Positions 1-6,429 are shown, counted from the stretch's first letter. The stretch is 8,292 nucleotides of DNA from an uncultured Sutterella sp. (GCA_900554675.1 USIM01000033.1:1-8292); one strand, 5' to 3'. Notes: generated by a model from the sequence alone, not told the origin. Program-made: numbers and translations.

Positions 1-459
1 TGGCGGTAATTCAGACGGGCATTACGTAGTCCTATATCTTCAAAATACTATTTTGAAGACTTGGGATTGGGAAACGCCCGATTAAATTTCCGTCAATTTG
101 AAGTGACGCACTTAATGGAAAATCTCATTTACAACGAACTTCGTTTGCGTGGGATGTCGGTTGATGTGGGTTCTGTCATCTTTAATACAAAAAATGACAA
201 GGGCGTCAGTCAACGGAAAAATTTGGAAGTGGATTTTGTTTGCAACCAAGGCAGTAAGCGTTGCTACATTCAATCGGCATTGCGTCTGCCAACACAAGAA
301 AAGCGTGAACAAGAATTGCGTTCTTTAAAGCTCATTGATGACAGTTTCCAAAAATTTGTTATTACTGAAGATCCCATCAAGAAATATAAAAATGAGGATG
401 GTGGGGTCTTCATGAATATTTTTGATTTCTTGTTAGATGATAAAAGTTTGGTGTTGTAA
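1..459 (+). pseudogene. C-terminal remnant of a DUF4143 / AAA-type ATP-binding protein
   Basis: The + frame ending at the TAA at 457-459 encodes a segment typical of the C-terminal DUF4143 half of AAA_14-DUF4143 ATP-binding proteins. It has KYYFEDLGLGNARLNFRQ near its start, then LMENLIYNELRLRG, a LEVDFVC strand, and a closing MNIFDFLLDDKSL. Full family members run to roughly 400 residues with an N-terminal P-loop ATPase domain, so only about the last third is here. The matching frame has a stop (TAA) at 7-9, while another frame reads GHYVV at about 17-31 and stays open through the first 80 bases. A frameshift around 24-38 would join that motif to the downstream segment. The TTG at 61 is a poor start because family sequence continues upstream of it. 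GC is about 38% by hand count, lower than the neighbours, which fits an accessory gene. The cellular role of the family is poorly defined. The upstream part lies outside the window, so the full extent of decay cannot be seen. Confidence 0.7.
37..59. repeat. Perfect 10-bp inverted repeat with 3-nt spacer
   Basis: TCTTCAAAAT (37-46) and ATTTTGAAGA (50-59) are exact reverse complements separated by ACT. The repeat lies inside the DUF4143 remnant, across the codons for the SKYYFED motif and beside the suspected frameshift. It may simply result from the coding sequence (Ser-Lys-Tyr-Tyr-Phe-Glu-Asp codons are naturally near-palindromic here). There is no T-run to suggest a terminator. Confidence 0.6.
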
Positions 460-464
460 AAAGT

Positions 465-495
465 TTGACCACAAAAGATGGTGAGGCGGTACAAT
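465..495 (+). promoter_or_regulatory. Candidate sigma70 promoter for nrdR and the rib operon
   Basis: TTGACC at 465-470 resembles a -35 box (5 of 6) and TACAAT at 490-495 resembles a -10 box (5 of 6). The spacer is 19 bases, longer than the ideal 17. Transcription would start near 502, about 64 bases before the nrdR start codon. It is the only convincing promoter in the gap between the DUF4143 remnant and nrdR and could serve the whole downstream gene run. Confidence 0.5.
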
Positions 496-509
496 GAAAC
501 ATCGGTTTC
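496..509 (+). other. Small hairpin near the predicted transcription start
   Basis: GAAAC (496-500) and GTTTC (505-509) can pair around an ATCG loop. The stem is short, directly follows the -10 candidate and directly precedes the NrdR-box-like sequence. It could form at the very 5' end of the transcript, or be chance. Confidence 0.3.
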
Positions 510-525
510 CCGCAATATCTTGTGT
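510..525 (+). promoter_or_regulatory. NrdR-box-like operator
   Basis: The 16 bases CCGCAATATCTTGTGT match the NrdR-box consensus acaCwAtATaTwGtgt at 13 of 16 positions, including all of the right half apart from one central base. The site lies just downstream of the predicted transcription start and about 40 bases before nrdR. Binding there would allow the NrdR repressor to control its own transcription and possibly the riboflavin genes. NrdR usually binds two boxes in helical phase; I could not find a convincing second box nearby, which lowers confidence. Confidence 0.4.
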
Positions 526-565
526 TTTTAAGAGTTGTCGGCGAGACATCTAACTGGAGAATGTT

Positions 566-1009
566 ATGTTTTGTCCGTTTTGCAAACATGAACAAACACA
601 GGTCATTGATTCGCGCACAAGCGAAGACGGTACGACGATTCGTCGCCGTCGTCGTTGTTTAAATTGTGAGAAGCGCTTTACCACCTATGAACGTGTGGAA
701 TTGTCCATGCCTTCTATTATTAAGCGTGGTGGCGGTCGCTGCGAATACGACCAAAGTAAACTTCGCGCCTCCATGATGTTAGCGCTTCGTAAACGCCCCG
801 TGTCCCGTGAACGTATTGATGAAGCCGTCAATCGCATTGAACAAAAGATGCTCGCTTTAGGGGAACGTGAAATTCGCAGTGATCGTTTGGGCGAATTGGT
901 GATGGATCAGTTACGTATGTTGGATAAAGTCGCTTATGTGCGCTTTGCCAGTGTGTATCGTAACTTCGAAGACGTGAAGAAGTTTGCCGACGCAGCTCGA
1001 GAAGTTTAA
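566..1009 (+). CDS. nrdR: Transcriptional repressor NrdR
   Basis: This is the zinc-ribbon/ATP-cone repressor that senses (d)ATP levels and shuts down ribonucleotide reductase genes by binding NrdR boxes. The 147-residue product has the family's normal length. An N-terminal zinc ribbon uses Cys3, Cys6, Cys31 and Cys34 (CPFC and CLNC), with an arginine-rich stretch before the second pair and the RFTTYERVE motif after it. An ATP-cone domain covers about residues 49-139 and ends in the typical [15 protein letters not shown]. The ATG at 566 is supported by a TGGAGA ribosome binding site at 555-560. The stop codon overlaps the ribD start by one base (TAATG at 1007-1011), which suggests translational coupling. 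It is the first gene of the run and has an NrdR-box-like sequence in its own leader, so self-regulation is plausible but inferred. The identification is secure. Confidence 0.97.
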   Translation: MFCPFCKHEQTQVIDSRTSEDGTTIRRRRRCLNCEKRFTTYERVELSMPSIIKRGGGRCEYDQSKLRASMMLALRKRPVSRERIDEAVNRIEQKMLALGEREIRSDRLGELVMDQLRMLDKVAYVRFASVYRNFEDVKKFADAAREV

Positions 1010-2103
1010 TGACAGATATTGATTGGATGCGACAAGCTCTGGCTCTTGCGGAGTTTGCTCGCCCCATTAGCCCGCCTAACCCTAGTGTGGGGTGTGTTTT
1101 TGTCAAAGATGATGTCTTATTGGGACAGGGCTTTACGCAAGCCGTGGGGAGCGATCACGCTGAAATCCAAGCCGTTAAAGATGCCTTGCGTCAAGGGCAT
1201 AGCCTTGAAGGTGCTACCGCGTATGTGACGTTGGAGCCCTGTTCTCATTACGGACGAACCCCGCCTTGCGCCTTACGCTTAATCAAAGAAAAAGTCGCCC
1301 GAGTGGTGATCGCTTGTTTGGATCCCAATCCGCTTGTGGCTGGGCGTGGCGTGGCCATGCTCAAAGACAGTGGCATTGAGGTGACGACGGGCGTTTTAGA
1401 AAAAGACGCTTGGCAAATTAATGCTGGCTTCATGACACAGATGACGCAGCATCGTCCGTGGGTTCGCTTAAAAGTCGCCATGAGTATGGATGGTTTTACG
1501 GCGCTTCCTAATGGTGAAAGTCAATGGATTACGGGGCCGGATGCACGAAACGACGGTCATCGCTATCGCAGTTACTCAGGCGCCATTTTGACGGGGATCG
1601 GTACGGTTTTGGCTGACAATCCTCAAATGAATGTTCGTTTTAATGGTCAATTGGCTAACCGCCAACCTTTGAAAGTGTTGGTGGACTCTCGTCTTCGAGT
1701 CAGTCCCGAAGCTCGCATTTTTGAAGACGGTCAAGTGCTTGTGGTGTGTGCCGACAATAATGATGAGAAAGCTTTGGCGTTAACGGAGCGTGGTGCAGAA
1801 GTTTTATGTTTACCCAATGATGGCGGACAAGTGGATTTGAAGGCCTTATTAATAGAACTTGCAAAGCGTCACATCAATGATGTGCACGTGGAGGCCGGCG
1901 CGACGCTTAATGGGGCATTGTTGGCGGCCGATTTAGTTGACGAAGTGCTTCTTTACACGGCGCCCAAATTTTTAGCTCAAGGACGGGGTGCGTTTGGTTT
2001 ACCCGTTGCGACCCATTTAAATCAAATTGATTCTTGGCATATCCAAAGCGCTGATAAAATCGGCGACGATGTGCGTTTAGTCTTAACAAGAAAGGAAAAA
2101 TAG
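1009..2103 (+). CDS. ribD: Bifunctional riboflavin biosynthesis deaminase/reductase RibD
   Basis: A cytosolic enzyme that deaminates the pyrimidine from GTP cyclohydrolase II and then reduces its ribosyl side chain with NADPH. The 364-residue length fits the two-domain form. The N-terminal cytidine-deaminase-like domain (about 1-145) has HAE at residues 50-52 (zinc ligand His50, proton-shuttling Glu52) and PCSHYGRTPPC at 77-87, which supplies zinc ligands Cys78 and Cys87. The C-terminal reductase domain (about 150-362) opens with RPWVRLKVAMSMDG and contains the ITGPDARNDGHRYR segment and the HVEAGATLNGALL motif. Both active sites look intact. The ATG at 1009 overlaps the nrdR stop by one base, and no independent promoter is visible, so it is very probably co-transcribed with nrdR. 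Its last codons carry the AAAGGA ribosome binding site for ribE. Confidence 0.97.
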   Translation: MTDIDWMRQALALAEFARPISPPNPSVGCVFVKDDVLLGQGFTQAVGSDHAEIQAVKDALRQGHSLEGATAYVTLEPCSHYGRTPPCALRLIKEKVARVVIACLDPNPLVAGRGVAMLKDSGIEVTTGVLEKDAWQINAGFMTQMTQHRPWVRLKVAMSMDGFTALPNGESQWITGPDARNDGHRYRSYSGAILTGIGTVLADNPQMNVRFNGQLANRQPLKVLVDSRLRVSPEARIFEDGQVLVVCADNNDEKALALTERGAEVLCLPNDGGQVDLKALLIELAKRHINDVHVEAGATLNGALLAADLVDEVLLYTAPKFLAQGRGAFGLPVATHLNQIDSWHIQSADKIGDDVRLVLTRKEK

Positions 2104-2106
2104 ACG

Positions 2107-2712
2107 ATGTTTACCGGCATTATTCAAGCCATCGGTCAAGTGCGTGAACCCGAAACGTTGGGTGACGGTGTTCGATTAACGATTGATGCACCAACCTTAG
2201 GTCTGGAAACGGTTCAAGTGGGTGACTCCATTGCTGTGAACGGCGCCTGCATGACGGTGGTGGCCATTGACGGTGATACGTTTAAGATTGAAGTCTCGGC
2301 CGAGAGCTTGTCTAAAACGACGGGTCTTCATAAGGCAGGCGAAGTGAATTTGGAAAAAGCTCTTCGCGTAGGGGATCGTTTGGACGGTCACATCGTTTCC
2401 GGTCACGTTGACGGTGTGGGTCACGTTGTGGTGATGGAGCCCAAGGCCGAGAGCTGGCATTTGGTCGTGCATGCCCCCAAACCCTTGAGTCCCTATTTGG
2501 CCTACAAGGGTTCGATTACGGTCAATGGTGTTTCTTTGACGATTAATGATGTGGTGGACACGGAAGATGGGACGAATGTTTCCATTAACTTGATCCCGCA
2601 TACGGTCGAAGTGACAACGCTTAAGCACCTCAAAGCCCAAGACCCGATCAATTTGGAAATTGACACAATCGCTCGCTACGTTGAGCGCATGTTGAAGGTT
2701 CAAAATCAATAA
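2107..2712 (+). CDS. ribE: Riboflavin synthase, alpha subunit
   Basis: This enzyme dismutates two molecules of 6,7-dimethyl-8-ribityllumazine to riboflavin, the last step of the pathway. The 201-residue product has the usual length and the duplicated lumazine-binding fold. Repeat 1 starts with the invariant MFTGIIQAIG and contains GDSIAVNGACMTVV. Repeat 2 starts near residue 90 with LDGHIVSGHVDGVGHV and contains GSITVNGVSLTIN. The ATG at 2107 is three bases past the ribD stop, and the AAAGGA at 2091-2096 is its likely ribosome binding site, so it is in the same transcript as ribD. The symbol is ribE in most proteobacterial annotation and ribC in E. coli. Its substrate comes from lumazine synthase (ribH), encoded further downstream and separated from ribE by an oxidoreductase gene. 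Confidence 0.97.
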   Translation: MFTGIIQAIGQVREPETLGDGVRLTIDAPTLGLETVQVGDSIAVNGACMTVVAIDGDTFKIEVSAESLSKTTGLHKAGEVNLEKALRVGDRLDGHIVSGHVDGVGHVVVMEPKAESWHLVVHAPKPLSPYLAYKGSITVNGVSLTINDVVDTEDGTNVSINLIPHTVEVTTLKHLKAQDPINLEIDTIARYVERMLKVQNQ

Positions 2713-2714
2713 TC

Positions 2715-2736
2715 TCAAACGAAAGAAAAAGTTTGA
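2715..2736 (+). other. Weak hairpin just before the oxidoreductase ribosome binding site
   Basis: TCAAAC (2715-2720) and GTTTGA (2731-2736) can pair around a 10-base A-rich loop. The right arm touches the start of the ribosome binding site of the next gene. Six pairs, mostly A-T, make only a marginal structure and it lacks a T-run, so I do not call it a terminator. Confidence 0.3.
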
Positions 2737-2737
2737 A

Positions 2738-2742
2738 AGGAG
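2738..2742 (+). promoter_or_regulatory. Ribosome binding site fixing the oxidoreductase start
   Basis: AGGAG (within GAAAGGAGAG, 2735-2744) lies 7 bases before the ATG at 2750 but only 4 before the GTG at 2747. This favours the ATG. With that start, the active-site cysteine and tyrosine fall at residues 26 and 28, the same numbers as in Bacillus subtilis YqjM. Confidence 0.75.
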
Positions 2743-2749
2743 AGCAGTG

Positions 2750-3817
2750 ATGCGAACAAAGCTTTTTAGCCCCTACCAAATCGGTGGCATGGAGCTTCAA
2801 AACCGTATTTCTGTTCCGCCAATGTGCATGTACCAAGCCACTGACGGAATGCCTAATGTTTGGCACAACGTGCACTACGGCAAACTCGCCCAATCGGGTG
2901 CCGCTTTGGTGTGCGTGGAAGCCACGGCCGTTTGTCCGGAAGGACGAATTACCCCCTATGACTTGGGCCTTTGGACCAATGATCAGTGCGACGCCATGCG
3001 AGAAATGGTTTCGACCATGCGTCACATTGATGACAAAACGAAAGTCATTATTCAATTAAGTCATGCCGGTCGTAAGGGAAGTTGTGCCTTAGGGGGTGTC
3101 AATTTAAACCCGGAAGATGGCGGTTGGGAGTTAGCGGCCCCTTCAGCGATTGCGTTGAGTCCGGCTCACCGCGCGCCTCATGAGATGACGAAAGCCGAGA
3201 TTGATAAGCTCATCGAAGCCTTCTCCATTGCGGCCTTCCGAGCCCAACAAGCCGGTTTTGATGGCATTGAATTGCACTGCGCCCACGGCTACTTAATGCA
3301 CGAATTCCTGTCGCCCTTGACGAATCATCGCACGGACGAATTCGGTGGTAGCTTAGAAAACCGTATGCGTTTGCCTCTCATGGTTTTTGTTGCGATTAAA
3401 GAAGCTGCACCGCAATTGACGGTGGGCGTTCGAGTTTCTGCAACCGATTGGATTGATGGTGGTTGGAGCACTGAAGAGACGATTACTTTCGTCAAAGAAC
3501 TTCAACGTTACGGTTGCGAATTTGTAGACGTTTCTGCGGGTGGTTTGTCACCAGATCAAAAAGTCGACGTGCAATACGGCTACCAATTGCCTTACGCTCG
3601 CGCGGTGAAAGAAGCCACGGGGATGCCCACGCTTTGTTGCGGTTTAATTAAGTATGCTGCTCAAGCGGAAACCATTTTGGTGCAAGAAACGGCTGACATG
3701 GTCGATATCGGTCGTGCGATGCTTTTAAATCCTCATTGGGGGTGGCAAGCGGCGCTCGAATTAGGTGACGAGAGCGTGGCCTTCCCGCGCCCTTACGCCC
3801 GCGGTATGCATTTGTGA
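2750..3817 (+). CDS. NADH:flavin oxidoreductase, Old Yellow Enzyme family (YqjM/XenA-like)
   Basis: An FMN-dependent TIM-barrel ene-reductase, known in this family to reduce activated C=C bonds, nitro-compounds and other electrophiles using NAD(P)H. The 355-residue length is normal. The N-terminal PPMCMYQ places Cys26 and Tyr28 as in the thermophilic-like YqjM subgroup. QLSHAGRKG lies at 102-110. The substrate-binding HCAH (His176, His179) begins the hallmark HGYLMHEFLSPLTNHRTDEF, followed by GGSLENR. The FMN-phosphate region is CCGLI near 297-301 and VDIGRAMLLNP near 320. No catalytic residue is missing. I prefer ATG 2750 over the adjacent GTG 2747 because of the ribosome binding site. It starts 37 bases after ribE, in the slot where Burkholderiales usually carry ribBA, and probably shares the rib transcript. 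Its natural substrate cannot be told from sequence; a role in stress or detoxification, or in using the flavin made by its neighbours, is inference. Confidence 0.93.
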   Translation: MRTKLFSPYQIGGMELQNRISVPPMCMYQATDGMPNVWHNVHYGKLAQSGAALVCVEATAVCPEGRITPYDLGLWTNDQCDAMREMVSTMRHIDDKTKVIIQLSHAGRKGSCALGGVNLNPEDGGWELAAPSAIALSPAHRAPHEMTKAEIDKLIEAFSIAAFRAQQAGFDGIELHCAHGYLMHEFLSPLTNHRTDEFGGSLENRMRLPLMVFVAIKEAAPQLTVGVRVSATDWIDGGWSTEETITFVKELQRYGCEFVDVSAGGLSPDQKVDVQYGYQLPYARAVKEATGMPTLCCGLIKYAAQAETILVQETADMVDIGRAMLLNPHWGWQAALELGDESVAFPRPYARGMHL

Positions 3818-3826
3818 TTGCAATTG

Positions 3827-3872
3827 ACTGATTTTCTTTGAAAGGAAAGCGAAAGAGTCCTTGAAAATCAGT
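3827..3872 (+). repeat. Inverted repeat / two-part hairpin upstream of ribH
   Basis: ACTGATTTTC (3827-3836) and GAAAATCAGT (3863-3872) are perfect 10-base reverse complements. Inside them AAGGA (3842-3846) can pair with TCCTT (3858-3862), extending the stem after a 5-base bulge and leaving a purine-rich 11-base loop. It occupies the only gap of about 100 bases within the gene run. No T-run follows directly; TTATTTTTT begins 14 bases later, so a standard intrinsic terminator is not supported. It could act as an RNA stability element, an attenuator or a protein-binding site. Confidence 0.55.
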
Positions 3873-3889
3873 ACAATATGCACAATTAT
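3861..3889 (+). promoter_or_regulatory. Weak candidate promoter for ribH-nusB
   Basis: TTGAAA (3861-3866) and AATTAT (3884-3889) form a possible -35/-10 pair with 17-base spacing, the second box matching only 4 of 6. A better-looking -10, TACAAT at 3872-3877, lacks a suitable -35. The -35 candidate overlaps the right arm of the inverted repeat, so structure or a bound protein there could influence initiation. The AT-rich leader fits a local promoter for ribH and its downstream genes, but the evidence is thin. Confidence 0.3.
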
Positions 3890-3923
3890 TTTTTGGTAAC
3901 GAATTTACAACTGGAGACGAAAG

Positions 3924-4406
3924 ATGTCCATGGATATCATCGAAAACTCTTTAGATGGTCGCGGTCTTCGTATCGGTATTGTTCAAGCCCGCTTCAATGA
4001 CTACGCCGGTGAAGGCCTTTTGAAGGCTTGCTTGGCTGAATTGGCTCGCTTGGGCGTGGTCGAAGAAGACATCACGTTGGCCCGTGTACCGGGTGCTTTG
4101 GAGATCCCCTTTGCATTGCAACAATTGGCTCAAACCGAAGAGTATGACGCTTTGGTGGCAATCGGTGCTGTGATTCGCGGTGAAACGTATCACTTCGAAA
4201 TCGTTTCGAACGAAAGCGCCTCCGGCATCATGCAAGTGAGCTTGGAATGGGATATTCCGATTGCCAACGCCGTGTTGACGACCGAAAACGACGAACAAAC
4301 CAAGGCCCGTTTGGAAGAAAAGGGCACGGACGCCGCACGCGTGGCTGTGGAAATGGCCAATTTCCGCAAAGAATACATGTTTGAATTTGAAGAAGACGAG
4401 GAATAA
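3924..4406 (+). CDS. ribH: 6,7-dimethyl-8-ribityllumazine synthase
   Basis: Condenses the ribitylaminopyrimidine with 3,4-dihydroxy-2-butanone 4-phosphate to form lumazine, the substrate of riboflavin synthase. In this family it forms 60-mer capsids or smaller rings. The 160-residue product shows the ARFN substrate-binding loop (residues 22-25), PGALEIPFA (56-64), and [17 protein letters not shown] with catalytic His90. [11 protein letters not shown] follows. The C-terminus is strongly acidic, with six Glu/Asp in the last eight residues. The ATG at 3924 has a GGAG ribosome binding site at 3913-3916 with 7-base spacing; the in-frame ATG at 3930 is too far from it. The stop abuts the nusB start codon. 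It stands 106 bases after the oxidoreductase, so it may have its own promoter as well as read-through from ribD-ribE. Confidence 0.97.
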   Translation: MSMDIIENSLDGRGLRIGIVQARFNDYAGEGLLKACLAELARLGVVEEDITLARVPGALEIPFALQQLAQTEEYDALVAIGAVIRGETYHFEIVSNESASGIMQVSLEWDIPIANAVLTTENDEQTKARLEEKGTDAARVAVEMANFRKEYMFEFEEDEE

Positions 4407-4901
4407 ATGGCACAACGTCCCCATCGACCGAGCCGCGGTGCTCGCTCTTTGTCCCGTGAATTTGCATTGTTGGGCATTTACGAACACTTGGTCAGCGGCC
4501 TTGATGCCAAGACCATTGATACGACGCTTTTGAGCGTTTTAAGCGAAGACGGCGAACCCGTTGCCGGTGCTGCGATTGATGTTGCAGACTTTGAACGTTG
4601 CGACAAGGCTCACTACACGGAGCTTTTGACGGGTGTGATTGAAAATGCCCAAGAGCTCGAAGCCCTTTACGCTGCTCACGTTGACCGTGATGTCTCTCGC
4701 TTGTCTTTGGTTGAACGCTCTGTGTTGCTTTTGGCAACGTATGAATTGAAGAACCACATTGAAATCCCGTACCGCGTGGTCATCAACGAAGCCGTGGAAT
4801 TGGCGAAGAACTTTGGCGGTTCTGAAGGTTTCCGTTATGTCAACGGTGTGTTGGATAAAGTGGCCGCTCAAGTGCGTGCGACCGAAGTTAACAACAAATA
4901 A
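4407..4901 (+). CDS. nusB: Transcription antitermination factor NusB
   Basis: An RNA-binding partner of NusE (S10) that recognises boxA and promotes antitermination of rRNA operons. The all-helical family normally has 130-165 residues; this product has 164. The N-terminus carries a basic segment, RPHRPSRGARSLSREFALLGIYE, equivalent to the RRKAREXALQXLYQ region. The centre has FERCDKAHYTELLTGV, a form common in Burkholderiales. The C-terminus carries the hallmark VERSVLLLATYEL, IPYRVVINEAVELAKNFGGSEGFRYVNGVLDKVA. The ATG follows the ribH stop with no gap, and its GAGGAA ribosome binding site (4398-4403) is made of the last codons of ribH, so the two are tightly coupled. The ribH-nusB pairing is widely conserved in bacteria. 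Confidence 0.96.
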   Translation: MAQRPHRPSRGARSLSREFALLGIYEHLVSGLDAKTIDTTLLSVLSEDGEPVAGAAIDVADFERCDKAHYTELLTGVIENAQELEALYAAHVDRDVSRLSLVERSVLLLATYELKNHIEIPYRVVINEAVELAKNFGGSEGFRYVNGVLDKVAAQVRATEVNNK

Positions 4902-4906
4902 CGCCT

Positions 4907-5890
4907 ATGGGCACACGCCCGTCAGAATTTGATCTCATCCACCGTTTCTTTTCTTTGGGAGTGACCAGTCACTGGCCCTCCCAAGGAATCGGTGATGATT
5001 GCGCCCTTCTTAAAGTCGGTGATACGACTTTAGCCATCACAACGGATACCACTGCATTGGGTACGCATTTTTTACCCGATGCCAATCCCCAAACCGTCGG
5101 TTTCAAGGCCCTTGCTGTCAATCTGTCCGATTTGGCGGCGGCCGGTGCGACGCCTCGTGCGTTTTTTCTTGCGATTTCCTTACCCGAAGCCAATGAAGCT
5201 TGGTTAAAAGGTTTTTCTGAAGGATTAAAAAAAGCTGCGCAAACTTATCAATGTGCGCTTTTAGGGGGCGATACAACGAAAAGCACAACGGTGGGCCAGA
5301 TTCGCTCGCCTGCTACCTTTACGATCACGGCTTTGGGTGAAGCAGAGCATAACGCTTTAACGCGTGCCGGGGCCTCAGTAGGCGACGATATTTGGGTAAG
5401 CGGTACGGTGGGGGATGCCTACGCGGCGCTCATGATGCGCACAAAAGTGTGGTCTGAAACCGTGACCGAGTACTTAGAAAGTCGCATGGATTGCCCAACG
5501 CCTCGAGTGGCTTTGGGGTGTGAATTGTTGGCACACGTTGCTTCAGCCGCAGCCGATGTCTCTGATGGCCTTTATCAAGATTTGGGGCACATTCTGGAGC
5601 GCAGTGGCGTCGGTGCCAAACTTTGGGTTGATAGCCCAGCTGTGAGTTTGGATTTAGCCAAAATGGATACCGATCGCCGCCGTCAGGCGCAGTGGGCCGG
5701 GGGCGATGATTACGAATTGGTGTTTACCGCTCATCCCAAGCATCGCCAAAGCATTTTAAAATGGTCTGAGAATCACCAATTGCCTTTATCTCGCATTGGG
5801 TGCGTGATTGAAGAAGGCGTTTATTTTGAGAACGATAAAAACGAAGTGGTTAATGTGCAGTTCGCCGGTTTTGACCATTTCCGAGAGTAG
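4907..5890 (+). CDS. thiL: Thiamine-monophosphate kinase
   Basis: Phosphorylates thiamine monophosphate to the active coenzyme thiamine diphosphate using ATP and magnesium. The 327-residue length is typical. The N-terminal half has EFDLI, the metal-binding GIGDDCALL (Asp30, Asp31), TTDTTALGTHFLPDANP with Asp47, and KALAVNLSDLAAAGATPRAF. The C-terminal half has LLGGDTT, ADVSDGLYQDLGHI and the nucleotide-binding GGDDYELVFTA. All expected acidic metal-binding motifs are present. It starts 5 bases after nusB with little ribosome binding sequence of its own, so translation probably depends on ribosomes leaving nusB. thiL is followed by pgpA two bases later, as in many proteobacteria. Confidence 0.96.
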   Translation: MGTRPSEFDLIHRFFSLGVTSHWPSQGIGDDCALLKVGDTTLAITTDTTALGTHFLPDANPQTVGFKALAVNLSDLAAAGATPRAFFLAISLPEANEAWLKGFSEGLKKAAQTYQCALLGGDTTKSTTVGQIRSPATFTITALGEAEHNALTRAGASVGDDIWVSGTVGDAYAALMMRTKVWSETVTEYLESRMDCPTPRVALGCELLAHVASAAADVSDGLYQDLGHILERSGVGAKLWVDSPAVSLDLAKMDTDRRRQAQWAGGDDYELVFTAHPKHRQSILKWSENHQLPLSRIGCVIEEGVYFENDKNEVVNVQFAGFDHFRE

Positions 5891-5892
5891 AA

Positions 5893-6417
5893 ATGTTAGA
5901 AAAATACAGTGCTGATAATCCTGTTAATAAAGTGCGCATGACGTGGCACTTTGCCTTTTCTCGCCTGTCCCACATCATTGCAAGTTTTTTCGGTAGCGGC
6001 GTCATTCGTCCGGCACCGGGCACTTGGGGAACGTTGGCCGGGTGGTTGGTTTATGTGGCCCTGGCCCCGTGGGTAACGCCTGCGATGTGGTTAGTGATTG
6101 TGGCAGTGACCTTTATTGTAGGTTCGTGGGCTTGTGAAGAAACAAGTAAAGATTTGGGTGTTCCCGATCACGGTTCTATCGTCATTGATGAAGTGTTTGC
6201 GATTTGGTGGGTACTAGCCTTAATTCCGGCAACACTGCCTTGGCAAATCGCAGGCTTTGTGGCTTTCCGATTCTTTGATATTGTGAAATTACCGCCGGCA
6301 AGTTTCTTTGATCGTAAAATGAAAAATGGTGTTGGCATCATGCTCGATGATGCTGTGGCTGCGGTTTATGCGTTGCTTCTCTTGTGGGGCATCCAATACG
6401 CATTAATGCTTTTTTAG
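5893..6417 (+). CDS. pgpA: Phosphatidylglycerophosphatase A
   Basis: An inner-membrane phosphatase that removes the phosphate from phosphatidylglycerol phosphate to give phosphatidylglycerol. The 174-residue product has the family's motifs: FGSGVIRPAPGTWGTLAG near 33-50, DHGSIVIDEVFAIWW near 92-106, and FRFFDIVKLPP followed by GVGIMLDDAVAAVYA near the C-terminus. The acidic residues of the IDE and LDD motifs are those expected to bind magnesium. Several hydrophobic stretches are visible: about 50-75, 100-125 and 155-173. The ATG at 5893 is two bases after thiL, implying coupling. An in-frame ATG at 5938 would drop a hydrophilic N-terminal 15 residues that are not part of the conserved domain, so the true start could be either. 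Confidence 0.95.
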   Translation: MLEKYSADNPVNKVRMTWHFAFSRLSHIIASFFGSGVIRPAPGTWGTLAGWLVYVALAPWVTPAMWLVIVAVTFIVGSWACEETSKDLGVPDHGSIVIDEVFAIWWVLALIPATLPWQIAGFVAFRFFDIVKLPPASFFDRKMKNGVGIMLDDAVAAVYALLLLWGIQYALMLF

Positions 6418-6429
6418 GACACATTCTTC

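Noticed and set aside
61..459. Complete small gene starting at TTG 61
   Set aside because: Family-matching residues (KYYFED) continue upstream of 61 in the same frame and no ribosome binding site precedes it, so it is the tail of a larger broken gene.
460..565. FMN riboswitch upstream of nrdR-ribD
   Set aside because: About 106 bases with no RFN consensus blocks; the visible structure is only a 5-pair hairpin.
2197..2718. Open reverse-strand frame of 173 codons opposite ribE
   Set aside because: It is fully antisense to a secure ribE gene, has no recognisable protein features and no ribosome binding site; the same holds for the long reverse frame at 3951-4487 opposite ribH.
3827..3894. Rho-independent terminator after the oxidoreductase gene
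   Set aside because: The stem is A-T rich and is not followed directly by a T-run; the T-rich stretch begins 14 bases past the stem.
3818..3923. FMN riboswitch (RFN element) upstream of ribH
   Set aside because: The conserved RFN blocks, such as the GGGGCAGGGTGAAATTCCC-like 5' segment, are not present, and the gap is too short for the full multi-helix aptamer plus expression platform.
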